A stretch of 8,202 nt of DNA from DATKSS01 sp049582065. GTDB lineage: Bacteria; Chloroflexota; Dormibacteria; Dormibacterales; Dormibacteraceae. Where the stretch lies: contig JBAUTF010000219.1 in assembly GCA_049582065.1 (NCBI GenBank), positions 1-8,202 of the forward strand. The letters are read 5' to 3'. The number at the start of each line of letters is the position of its first letter. Positions within the stretch are counted from its first letter, which is position 1. Under the pieces are notes generated by a model. It saw nothing but the letters and a program-made list of their open reading frames with translations, was not told where the DNA came from and did no database searches. This document shows positions 1 to 5,556 of this stretch, piece by piece. A program made the translations under genes and the position numbers.

Positions 1-1
1 G

Positions 2-259
2 GCCGAGGGCGAGCTGCACGTGACCGGCAACATCGACGTCGCCTCGGGCGCCGCGGTCAAGGCACTGCTCGAGGGTGCGAACGTGACCCTGAAGGGGCAT
101 GTCGAGGGCGCCGTCACCGCGCGAGACAAGCTGACACTGGGCAAGAACGCCAGGCTCAGCGGCGACATCGTCGTGCGAAGGCTGCAGATCGAGGACGGCG
201 CCACGCTCAACGGCCACGTCCGAATGGGAGACGGTGAGCAGCAGGCGCTCGGCCACTAA
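2..259 (+). CDS. Bactofilin family protein, 5'-truncated by window edge
   Basis: The frame is open from base 2 to the TAA at 257-259. It reads as bactofilin repeats before the first internal GTG at 20, so the true start lies outside the window. About 85 C-terminal residues are visible. They consist of short hydrophobic/glycine repeats such as GNIDVASGAAV, LKGHVEGAVTA and LSGDIVVRRL, the pattern of the right-handed beta-helix of bactofilins (polymer-forming cytoskeletal proteins). Bactofilins self-assemble without nucleotide into filaments, often at the membrane, and act in cell shape or as scaffolds for wall enzymes; that role is family knowledge. The next gene, also a bactofilin, starts inside this one (26-nt overlap), so the two are probably co-translated and may co-polymerise. 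The protein ends almost directly after the core, with no long tail. Confidence 0.85.
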   Translation, partial: AEGELHVTGNIDVASGAAVKALLEGANVTLKGHVEGAVTARDKLTLGKNARLSGDIVVRRLQIEDGATLNGHVRMGDGEQQALGH

Positions 260-677
260 GACATCTGCAGTGCCCCCGGCGGACGACGGCTCCGCCGGAC
301 CGCACAACTCAGTAGTCCTGGGTCCCAAGGACCGCCTGATCGGCCGCCTTTACGTCGAAGGTGACGTGCGCGTCGTCGGCACGGTCGACGGCGCCCTGGA
401 GGCGACCGGCGATGTGGAGATCGACGGCGGCGGACAGGTCAAGGGTCCGGTCACGGCTCGCCAGAAGCTCGTGGTCGGCAGCTCGGGCTCGCTGATCGGC
501 GACGTTCGGGTCACCCGTCTCGAGGTGCGAGACGGCGCGACCTTCAGCGGCAATGTGTCGATGGGCAAGCAGGCGGTCGAGCAGCCGCAGCCGGAGAAGC
601 CCAAGGCCGAAGAGCCCGCGCTCGCCGAACCGGAAGCGCAGCCGGCCCAGGTCCAGCCGAAGGGAAAGCGCCGTTAG
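234..677 (+). CDS. Bactofilin family protein (polymer-forming cytoskeletal)
   Basis: A 147-residue protein. Residues 1-23 form a polar, probably disordered head. Residues about 24-111 are the bactofilin beta-helix core, with repeats such as LIGRLYVEGDVRVVGTVDG, ATGDVEIDGGGQVKG and SLIGDVRVTRLEVRDGATF. Residues 112-147 are a proline/glutamate/alanine-rich tail ending in KGKRR. A core flanked by disordered termini is usual for the family. The start is GTG at 234, inside the upstream bactofilin, with a GGGAG stretch at 226-230 very close to it. The 26-nt overlap suggests translational coupling. The basic end could contact nucleic acid or membrane lipids, but this is only a guess. The TAG stop (675-677) overlaps the stop of the convergent hydrolase gene. 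The family assignment is firm; the cellular role is not determinable here. Confidence 0.88.
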   Translation: MSSRRSATKTSAVPPADDGSAGPHNSVVLGPKDRLIGRLYVEGDVRVVGTVDGALEATGDVEIDGGGQVKGPVTARQKLVVGSSGSLIGDVRVTRLEVRDGATFSGNVSMGKQAVEQPQPEKPKAEEPALAEPEAQPAQVQPKGKRR

Positions 678-1396
678 CCGCCGGCGCCGTGGTCCGACCC
701 GGCCATCCAGTCGAGGATGGCCGACATGAAGGCCGGGCGATCGTCGATGTGCACGTGGTGTCCGGTGCCGGGGATCGTCTCCACGACCCAGCCCATCGAG
801 ATAAGCCGTGCGGCGGCCGGCTCTGGCACATATGGGCTGCCTTCCGCCAGGATGACCAGCGACGGTCCACCCGGAGGGCCGGCCGGCGTCAGGTCGCGCT
901 CCCGCCCGATGAACGCCCGGGCCGTCTTTACGTCCCACATCCCAATCCCCTGATGCCGCGATCGGAGCACCTCGGCCGGCCAGCCAGGGTTGGCCCTCGC
1001 GATGTCCTCGACGGTCAAGAGCTTGCGCGCCTCGAACTCGGCGATGCTCCTCTCCGCGCCGGCCGGGAGGCTCCATACAGGATCCTCGTAGACAGCGTGG
1101 GAGGGCTTGAGACGCGCTGACACAGCCAGCAGCAGCGCGGCCCCCATCGAGTGGCCGATCGCCAGCTCGGGCGCTGAAGGGACGCTGTCCGCCAGGTCGG
1201 CCGTCCATTCCTCGATCGAATAGGGGCCCCGCGGGCTCTCGCCGTGCCCCCGCAGGTCGGGCGCCAGGACGTGATAATCGCGCTCGGCCAGCTCCGGCGC
1301 CACCCAGGTCCAGGTCGCCGAGTAGCCGCTCAGGCCGTGGATGAGCACGGCGTGGCGGTCGCCCGACCCCCATTCCCGCATGTGAAGGCGTGCCAA
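674..1396 (-). CDS. Alpha/beta hydrolase fold protein
   Basis: A 240-residue single-domain alpha/beta hydrolase. Visible signatures are the oxyanion-hole HG at residues 20-21 (VLIHGLSG), the DLRGHGES loop at 47-54, the nucleophile elbow GHSMG at 81-85 with Ser83, and the catalytic His in GTGHHVH (His213 or His214). The usual acid after strand 7 is not obvious: that place reads ILAEGSPYV. The acid may instead be Glu104 or Asp105 after strand 6 (YEDP), as in some dehalogenase-like relatives, or Glu185. The start is TTG at 1396-1394, one base after the TGA of the upstream TfoX-like gene (TGA-G-TTG). An ATG at 1381-1379 is the alternative, but the longer form keeps the first beta strand (RLHMREWG). 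No signal peptide, so probably cytoplasmic. The substrate is unknown; esterase, lactonase or dehalogenase-like activity are all possible. Confidence 0.85.
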   Translation of the reverse strand: MARLHMREWGSGDRHAVLIHGLSGYSATWTWVAPELAERDYHVLAPDLRGHGESPRGPYSIEEWTADLADSVPSAPELAIGHSMGAALLLAVSARLKPSHAVYEDPVWSLPAGAERSIAEFEARKLLTVEDIARANPGWPAEVLRSRHQGIGMWDVKTARAFIGRERDLTPAGPPGGPSLVILAEGSPYVPEPAAARLISMGWVVETIPGTGHHVHIDDRPAFMSAILDWMAGSDHGAGG

Positions 1397-1397
1397 C

Positions 1398-1799
1398 TCA
1401 GCGTTTCGCAGGCTTACTGGGGGCGGCCTTCTTCGGAGCTTTGGCCGGCATCGCGCCCGTGACCGCGAGCGCGCGCTTGATCAGCGCGGAGGCCGAAGCC
1501 GGCTTGGCCCGCCAGTCCCCGGGCACCATCACGTAGCCGCCCATCTTGTGCCCGGCCATGGGCTCGAAATCACGGCCGCCCTGCTGCTTGACCTTCGCGA
1601 TCTCCGGCTCGGGCAGCCTCACCACCAGGTCGTCGCCAAAGAGCCCGCAGAACATGTTGCCGTTCACGAATGCGGACAGCTGGCCGAACATGGGCTTCAA
1701 AATGACCGCCGGTCCTTCAGGCACAAGCTTGGCGAAAGCGGCCTTGGCCTCTTCGCTGGGCCTGGGCATCTTCATCGGTCCTGTCGCCGTCGGGCTCAT
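1398..1799 (-). CDS. TfoX N-terminal domain protein
   Basis: A 133-residue protein matching the TfoX_N domain over residues about 15-95: KPMFGQLSAFVNGNMF, then GLFGDDLVVRL, then FEPMAGHKMGGYVMVPGDW. The last 20 residues are a lysine/alanine/proline-rich tail ending PSKPAKR, which may bind nucleic acid. In Haemophilus the full TfoX/Sxy is a competence regulator. Stand-alone TfoX_N proteins are common across bacteria and their function is mostly unknown, so competence should not be assumed. The start is ATG at 1799-1797, chosen because AGGAGG lies seven bases upstream (1812-1807). The frame stays open to 2012, but that extension is antisense to the DUF1326 gene. The stop is one base from the hydrolase start, so the two form an operon. 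Confidence 0.85.
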   Translation of the reverse strand: MSPTATGPMKMPRPSEEAKAAFAKLVPEGPAVILKPMFGQLSAFVNGNMFCGLFGDDLVVRLPEPEIAKVKQQGGRDFEPMAGHKMGGYVMVPGDWRAKPASASALIKRALAVTGAMPAKAPKKAAPSKPAKR

Positions 1800-1806
1800 G
1801 GCTCCA

Positions 1807-1812
1807 CCTCCT
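1807..1812 (-). promoter_or_regulatory. Shine-Dalgarno site for the TfoX-like gene
   Basis: The - strand reads AGGAGG here with a 7-nt spacer to the ATG at 1799. It is the strongest ribosome binding site in the window. It fixes the start against the much longer upstream open frame. Confidence 0.85.
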
Positions 1813-1831
1813 GGGCTAACAGATTCAGGGG

Positions 1832-1857
1832 TTGACGCTACCCCGGGCCCATACTGT
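1832..1857 (+). promoter_or_regulatory. Tentative promoter for the DUF1326-DUF2182 operon
   Basis: A TTGACG hexamer (1832-1837) resembles a -35 box, and TACTGT (1852-1857) fits a TANNNT -10 box. The 14-bp spacer is shorter than usual, so one of the two may be wrong. The site lies in the 94-bp gap between divergent genes (1800-1893). That gap must also hold the promoter for the TfoX-hydrolase unit, which I could not place. Confidence 0.3.
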
Positions 1858-1893
1858 GTGCGTTTAAGCGGCACGCGTCTTTGAGGTAGAGGA

Positions 1894-2496
1894 ATGGGCT
1901 GGAAGGTCGAGGGGACGTATTTCGAGAACTGCAATTGCGACTGGGTCTGTCCGTGCACGGTCACGAGCTTCGCCTCTCCGGCGACGGAAGACCGGTGCAC
2001 GGTGATTCTCAACTACCACGTGCAGCGGGGTCAGATCGATGGCGTGGACGTCAGCGGCCACAGCGTGTCGATTCTCGCCGACGCGCCGAAGAGAATGCTC
2101 GACGGCAACTGGAAGGTCGGCTTGATCATCGACGACAAGGCGTCTAAGGAGCAGGCGGACAAGCTCGCGGGCGTCTTCTCCGGCCAGATGGGCGGGCCTA
2201 TGGCGAACATCGCGCCGCTGATCGGTGAGGTCTTGGGCATCGAGCGGCTCTCGATCGATTACAAGGACGACGGCCATCGGCACCACGTCCGTATCGGTGG
2301 CGACATCGCGATCGAGGTCGAGGACTACATGGCCCAGGGCGCGTCCGAACCGACCAAGGTGTCGGGTGTGTTCCACCCGTCCAACTCGACAATAACAATT
2401 GCGCGGCCGACCAGCTCGCGCGTCAAAGGTTTCGGAATGGACATGAAGAACGCCGGCAAGAGCGCGTTCTCAGCGCCGTTCCACTGGTCGAGCTGA
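1894..2496 (+). CDS. DUF1326 domain protein
   Basis: A 200-residue protein with the DUF1326 hallmarks: the N-terminal WKVEGTYFENCNCDWVCPC (Cys13, Cys15, Cys19, Cys21), a central GHSVSILADAPKRM stretch, VFHPSNSTITIARPTSS, and the C-terminal GFGMDMKNAGKSAFSAPF. The CxC...CxC cluster looks suited to bind a soft metal or form disulfides. This is inference, as no biochemical role of the family is known to me. There is no signal peptide or membrane helix. The ATG at 1894 follows GAGGT (1883-1887) with a 6-nt spacer. The next gene, 10 nt downstream, encodes a DUF2182 membrane protein. The two families often occur side by side, which suggests one process, possibly metal handling. The gene is complete. 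Confidence 0.88.
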   Translation: MGWKVEGTYFENCNCDWVCPCTVTSFASPATEDRCTVILNYHVQRGQIDGVDVSGHSVSILADAPKRMLDGNWKVGLIIDDKASKEQADKLAGVFSGQMGGPMANIAPLIGEVLGIERLSIDYKDDGHRHHVRIGGDIAIEVEDYMAQGASEPTKVSGVFHPSNSTITIARPTSSRVKGFGMDMKNAGKSAFSAPFHWSS

Positions 2497-2506
2497 GAGT
2501 TATTTA

Positions 2507-3241
2507 GTGCAGACGCAAACGCGCGTCTCCGCGCTTCCGCGGCCGGTTGCGGGCGCCATCGTCGCCGCGCTGGTCGGATGCGCCGCCGCGGCTTGGCTCT
2601 TGACCATCAGGCAGGCGGCCGCGATGGGTATGGGCGGCGTCGAGATGATGGACGCCGGCCTGTTCCTCGCGACCTGGGTCGTGATGATGGTCGCGATGAT
2701 GTTCCCGTCCGTCGTGCCGATCGTTCTAGCGCACGCCTCGGTGACGCGTTCGCGCGGTGGCGGGTACCTGCCCACGGTGGCTTTCGTGGCCGGCTACCTG
2801 GTCGTGTGGACCGCCGCAGGGCTTGTGCCGCTGGCCGTCATCCAGGTCCTCTCGTCGTCGTTCGCCGCGCCGGTCGGCGCTGGGCTGCCCAGGCTCGCAG
2901 GCGTGGTCATCCTGCTCGCGGGCGTGTATCAGCTGACTCCGCTCAAGAGTGTCTGCCTCAAGGCCTGCCGCTCACCACTCGGTTTCGTGCTGACGCACGA
3001 CTTCGGAGGCGGCGCGAGGTCGGCTGCGCAGGCCGGCGTCTCGCACGGTCTGTACTGCCTGGGCTGCTGCTGGGCCCTCATGGCGGTGCTGGCGGTCGTT
3101 GGCCTGATGAACGTTGCGTGGATGGCCGCGTTCGCGGTCGTCTTCTTCCTCGAGAAGAACTGGCGGTCCGGCGTTCCGCTCTCGCAGGCGGTCGGACTCG
3201 TGTGCGTGGCAGGTGGGCTTTTCGTTTTCGTCATGGCTTGA
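2507..3241 (+). CDS. DUF2182 multi-pass membrane protein
   Basis: A 244-residue, very hydrophobic protein with about six or seven predicted membrane helices (roughly residues 14-34, 50-75, 90-115, 128-143, 180-199, 203-216 and 228-243). Conserved DUF2182 features are the methionine-rich segment WVVMMVAMMFPSVVPIV (57-73), CLKACRSPLGF (Cys150, Cys154), GLYCLGCCWALM (Cys184, Cys187, Cys188) and LEKNWR near the end. The family is described as a predicted metal-binding integral membrane protein. The Met and Cys clusters inside helices would fit copper or another soft metal, which is inference. The start is GTG at 2507, 10 nt after the DUF1326 stop, with only a weak GAGAG upstream, so translation is probably coupled. 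A decayed second DUF1326 sequence begins 8 nt after its stop. Confidence 0.87.
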   Translation: MQTQTRVSALPRPVAGAIVAALVGCAAAAWLLTIRQAAAMGMGGVEMMDAGLFLATWVVMMVAMMFPSVVPIVLAHASVTRSRGGGYLPTVAFVAGYLVVWTAAGLVPLAVIQVLSSSFAAPVGAGLPRLAGVVILLAGVYQLTPLKSVCLKACRSPLGFVLTHDFGGGARSAAQAGVSHGLYCLGCCWALMAVLAVVGLMNVAWMAAFAVVFFLEKNWRSGVPLSQAVGLVCVAGGLFVFVMA

Positions 3242-3249
3242 CCGGCTAG

Positions 3250-3423
3250 TGGCGCGTCGCTGGCTCTTACGTCGAATCGTGCAACTGCGATGCGATCCGC
3301 CCATGTCGCCGCACCGGCGAGGCTGAGGGCGGCCTGTCCACCCCCGGGGTCTGCGACTTCGCGCTGTCCTGGCGCGTCGAGAATCGCCACCACGGCGACG
3401 AAAATCTGGACTGCCTAACCTAG
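3250..3423 (+). pseudogene. Relic of a second DUF1326 gene (N-terminal fragment)
   Basis: A 57-codon frame reads WRVAGSYVESCNCDAI, then RPCRRTG, GGLSTPGVCDFALSWRVE, and GDENLD before a TAG at 3421-3423. It clearly resembles the N-terminal third of DUF1326 proteins, but of a different subgroup from the intact gene at 1894. It has no start codon: an in-frame TAG (3247-3249) sits directly before the first codon and there is no ATG, GTG or TTG nearby. It ends about one third of the way through the domain. One expected cysteine of the motif (usually ICPC) is arginine here (IRPC). It lies 8 nt after the DUF2182 stop and so was probably the third gene of that operon. A sequencing or assembly error at the 5' end could explain the missing start but not the missing 3' two thirds. 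Confidence 0.75.
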
Positions 3424-3460
3424 CGGCCGGCTGTCAAGCCATCAACGATTTAAGCGACCG

Positions 3461-3577
3461 ATGGGGGCCGGGCCGGCGTTGGAGATGCGTGACATGGTGA
3501 AAAACCTGTCCGACCGTCCGGGCGCCGACGATCTGATCTGGATCGCCGGCGCCACGGCTTGTGGGGCTGATTGGTGA
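3461..3577 (+). other. Possible small ORF, 38 codons, doubtful
   Basis: An ATG at 3461 opens a 38-residue frame (MGAGPALEMRDMVKN, with inner ATGs at 3485 and 3494, ending ATACGADW) that stops at 3575-3577. There is no convincing ribosome site before 3461. A GGAG at 3481-3484 touches the ATG at 3485 and is about nine bases before the one at 3494. I do not recognise the peptide. The frame runs through the hairpin at 3521-3553, so the sequence may be constrained as structure rather than as protein. It could also be residue of a decayed gene. Confidence 0.2.
3521..3553. repeat. Strong 13-bp inverted repeat (hairpin), 7-nt loop
   Basis: The left arm 3521-3533 (GGCGCCGACGATC) pairs with the right arm 3541-3553 (GATCGCCGGCGCC) at 12 of 13 positions. 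The single mismatch is at 3528/3546, and the loop TGATCTG is at 3534-3540. No T-run follows on either strand, so it is not a canonical intrinsic terminator. It lies between the DUF1326 relic and the promoter of the membrane-protein gene at 3604. It may be a U-tract-less terminator, an operator, or an mRNA structure. Confidence 0.7.
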
Positions 3578-3588
3578 GGTCGCCGGTT

Positions 3589-3594
3589 TACCAT
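3589..3594 (+). promoter_or_regulatory. -10 box for leaderless membrane-protein gene
   Basis: TACCAT fits the TANNNT -10 consensus and lies 9 nt before the ATG at 3604. This puts the expected transcription start at or next to the start codon, so the mRNA is probably leaderless. No clear -35 box is visible. Confidence 0.5.
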
Positions 3595-3603
3595 GGCCGG
3601 GCC

Positions 3604-4134
3604 ATGACTGAAGAGAACCCGGTGCGGCCCGCCCCCGAAGCTCCGGTCGAGCCGGCCTTCACCCACCCGGCCTCTCCGTTCATCCGCACCGAGGCTCCGA
3701 CTCCGGCCAAGTTCCCAGGGCCGCCGGTGATAGCTCCGGTCGCTTCCACCTGGGTCCTCTACCGGGCTCAGATCGAATTCGGGCTGGTCGTGCTCGCGTT
3801 CCTGATGGTGATGGTCGGTTGCGTCACCGTGGTTCAGGCCAACCCGACCGCGGTGTGGCGCTACTACGTGGCAGCGTTGCCCTTGGCACCGGCTGGATTC
3901 CTGGCCTGGCTCTTCGTGCGCGCGGTGGGGCGGCTGAACGACCTGCAGAAGTGGATCCAGATCCAGGCCTTCGGGTTCGCTCTGGGCATGACGGTGCTGG
4001 TCACCTTCACCTACGGGTTCCTGGAAGGTGCCGGGATGCCGTACCTGAACTCGGTCTACGTGCTGCCCTTGATCGGGATCCTGTGGGGGCTCGCCACGGC
4101 CACCCTTGTGCTGAGGTACCGCTACCGCCGGTAA
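3604..4134 (+). CDS. Small membrane protein, unknown function
   Basis: The product is 176 residues from the ATG at 3604. Residues 1-45 are proline/alanine/glutamate-rich and probably disordered and cytoplasmic. Four hydrophobic segments follow, roughly 56-72, 81-99, 119-138 and 145-163. The C-terminus is short and basic (RYRYRR), consistent with an inside location. Between helices 2 and 3 a polar stretch, GRLNDLQKWIQIQAFG, may be an amphipathic turn. I recognise no named family; similar four-helix small membrane proteins are widespread without a function. A TTG at 3571 would add 11 residues, but the -10 box at 3589-3594 lies downstream of it, so ATG 3604 is preferred. There is no Shine-Dalgarno site, in line with a leaderless transcript. 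The next gene begins 29 nt downstream with its own -10 box. Confidence 0.75.
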   Translation: MTEENPVRPAPEAPVEPAFTHPASPFIRTEAPTPAKFPGPPVIAPVASTWVLYRAQIEFGLVVLAFLMVMVGCVTVVQANPTAVWRYYVAALPLAPAGFLAWLFVRAVGRLNDLQKWIQIQAFGFALGMTVLVTFTYGFLEGAGMPYLNSVYVLPLIGILWGLATATLVLRYRYRR

Positions 4135-4149
4135 GCGTCTTCTGGGCCT

Positions 4150-4155
4150 TAGACT
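4150..4155 (+). promoter_or_regulatory. -10 box for leaderless GH3 gene
   Basis: TAGACT matches TANNNT and ends 8 nt before the GTG at 4164. Transcription would begin at or one to two bases before the start codon. No ribosome binding site exists in the intervening bases, supporting a leaderless mRNA. No -35 box is recognisable. Confidence 0.5.
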
Positions 4156-4163
4156 GACGCCCG

Positions 4164-5369
4164 GTGTCAAGGGGGCGGCGCCTGGCGCAACTCGGTCTGG
4201 TCGTGGTGGTGGCTCTGCTCGCGGGCATGATCCTGATCGGCCGGCCGGCCGCGCCGAAGCTGGCTGCGGCCCTGGCGGTCCCGACCGCCTCGCCGTCGCC
4301 CTCCCCGACCCCTATCGCCAGCCCAACGCCCGACCTCGGCAATCTCGACGACGACATCGGTTCGATCATGGTCGTGTCGACTCAGGGGACCGACATCTCG
4401 CCCACGCTGTCGTCTCTCCTGACGGACGGCAAGGTCGGCGGCCTGCTCCTTTTCGGCTCGAACTTCGGCAGCAGCCCGGCCGGCCTGCGGGCCTGGAGCG
4501 ATCGCCTACAGGCCATCGCTTCGAGCGCGTGCCTGGACCACCCGATCCTCCTGATGACCGATGAAGAGGGCGGGCAGGTCACCCAGGTGCGAGCCGCCTT
4601 CGCGCCGCCTTCGGAGCTGGTCATGGGCGCGGGCGGCCCGGATCACGTGCGCGCGCTCGAGCGTGTGTCGGCCACCGGCCTCCGCTCTGCCGGCCTGGGC
4701 CTCGACCTGGCGCCGGTCGCCGATGTCCGGACCAACGTGCGCGACAACGTCATCGGCGACAGGTCCTTTGGTTCGAGCACAGGCTACGTCGCCCCCCTGG
4801 TGGCCGCGGCGGTGCAGGGTCTGCACGACGGAGGGGTGGGCGCGACCTTGAAGCATTTCCCGGGCCTCGGCGGGGCGGCGGGCGACCCGCATGTCGCCAT
4901 CCCGACCGACCCGGAGTCGGAGGCGCAATGGGAGCGGGTCCAGATGCCGGCGTTCCAGGCGGGCATCGCCGCGGGCGCCGACGCCGTGATGACGACTGCG
5001 GTCTATGTGCCCGGCCTGGGAGGGGGCGGTATGCCGGCACTGTTCTCGGCACCGGTGGTGTCGAAGCTGCGCACTCAGCTCGGCTTCGGGGGCGTGATCA
5101 TGACCGACTCGCTGAGCATGGGAGGTATAGGCGTGCGCTGGTCGTTGCCGGATGCGGCGGTCCTCGCAGTGGCCGCTGGCAACGACCTGTTGCTGCTCAG
5201 CAACGGGGACCCGGGCTACGAGGCGGATGCTATGGCCGCCGTCCGAGCCGCAGTGCTGTCAGGCCGCCTCGACCGAGCCGCCCTGCACGCATCGGCGATG
5301 CGGGTGAACGCCCTTCGAGATCGGTTCGGGCGCAGGTTCATCCACTGCCGCCGCGCGATCCCGGCCTGA
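4164..5369 (+). CDS. GH3 beta-N-acetylhexosaminidase (NagZ-like), exported
   Basis: A 401-residue glycoside hydrolase family 3 protein. Residues 1-8 are basic and about 9-26 form a hydrophobic helix (signal anchor or signal peptide; no lipobox cysteine). Residues about 39-56 are a Ser/Pro/Thr linker. The GH3 barrel covers about 62-390. Visible motifs are TDEEGGQV (132-139), DLAPVADV (181-188), GDRSFGSS (198-205), KHFPGLG (230-236) with DPH at 241-243 (the Asp-His acid/base dyad, usually DSH), and MTDSLSMGGI (313-322) with nucleophile Asp315. The common KHFPGHG histidine is leucine here. NagZ-type enzymes remove N-acetylglucosamine from peptidoglycan fragments; an extracytoplasmic anchored form fits wall turnover in a monoderm. 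The substrate could differ. The start GTG 4164 is supported by the -10 box at 4150. The stop ends one base before the tRNA promoter. Confidence 0.88.
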   Translation: MSRGRRLAQLGLVVVVALLAGMILIGRPAAPKLAAALAVPTASPSPSPTPIASPTPDLGNLDDDIGSIMVVSTQGTDISPTLSSLLTDGKVGGLLLFGSNFGSSPAGLRAWSDRLQAIASSACLDHPILLMTDEEGGQVTQVRAAFAPPSELVMGAGGPDHVRALERVSATGLRSAGLGLDLAPVADVRTNVRDNVIGDRSFGSSTGYVAPLVAAAVQGLHDGGVGATLKHFPGLGGAAGDPHVAIPTDPESEAQWERVQMPAFQAGIAAGADAVMTTAVYVPGLGGGGMPALFSAPVVSKLRTQLGFGGVIMTDSLSMGGIGVRWSLPDAAVLAVAAGNDLLLLSNGDPGYEADAMAAVRAAVLSGRLDRAALHASAMRVNALRDRFGRRFIHCRRAIPA

Positions 5370-5397
5370 TTGCCGCCCTGACGGCCCAGGGTAGAAT
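5370..5397 (+). promoter_or_regulatory. Promoter of tRNA-Gly
   Basis: A -35 TTGCCG (5370-5375) and a -10 TAGAAT (5392-5397) are separated by 16 bp. The -10 box ends 15 bases before the mature tRNA 5' end at 5413, leaving a short leader for RNase P to remove. The -35 starts directly after the GH3 stop codon. Confidence 0.6.
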
Positions 5398-5412
5398 CAT
5401 TGCTCTGGCCGA

Positions 5413-5488
5413 GCGGGAGTAGCTCACTTGGTAGAGCGCGACCTTGCCAAGGTCGAGGTAGCGGGTTCGAAGCCCGTCTCCCGCTCCA
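5413..5488 (+). tRNA. tRNA-Gly(GCC)
   Basis: A 76-nt cloverleaf. The acceptor GCGGGAG (5413-5419) pairs with CTCCCGC (5478-5484). The anticodon stem-loop is CGACC-TTGCCAA-GGTCG, with anticodon GCC at 5446-5448. The T arm is GCGGG-TTCGAAG-CCCGT, closing through G-C and G-T pairs. The discriminator T is at 5485 and an encoded CCA at 5486-5488. All stems are intact. The 3' side is followed by accessory DNA (IS element, toxin-like module, recombinase relic), in line with tRNA 3' ends being common integration sites. Confidence 0.95.
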
Positions 5489-5505
5489 CCTTTTGATCTC
5501 AGATT

Positions 5506-5525
5506 CGCCCTTGAAGGGCGGTTTT
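5506..5525 (+). terminator. Possible terminator after tRNA-Gly
   Basis: CGCCC (5506-5510) pairs with GGGCG (5516-5520), with loop TTGAA partly closed by a T-A pair. GTTTT (5521-5525) follows. The stem is short but GC-rich, and its place 17 nt after the tRNA is suitable. The T-run is only four bases, so it may be weak. Confidence 0.55.
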
Positions 5526-5533
5526 GACCCGGC

Positions 5534-5556
5534 GGATTCAATCGGTCGACGCAACA
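5534..5556 (+). repeat. IS30-type inverted repeat, transposase 3' end
   Basis: This copy shares GG, TTCAA, GGTCGA/AGTCGA and GCAACA blocks with the reverse complement of 6804-6826. The transposase stop codon (TCA on this strand, 5538-5540) lies inside it, so the repeat is also coding sequence, a common layout in IS30 elements. Confidence 0.8.

Noticed and set aside
309..1373. A 354-codon - strand open frame across the bactofilin and hydrolase genes
   Set aside because: It is antisense to one bactofilin and in another frame of the hydrolase, with Arg/Gly/Pro-rich low-complexity content typical of GC-rich shadow frames. Both overlapped genes have clear family matches.
1800..2012. N-terminal extension of the TfoX-like gene to 2012
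   Set aside because: The extension is antisense to the DUF1326 coding sequence, and a perfect ribosome site precedes the inner ATG at 1799.
3442..4170. A 242-codon - strand open frame opposite the membrane protein
   Set aside because: Its translation is His/Gln/Arg-rich with no fold pattern, while the + strand frame has four clean hydrophobic helices and a promoter.
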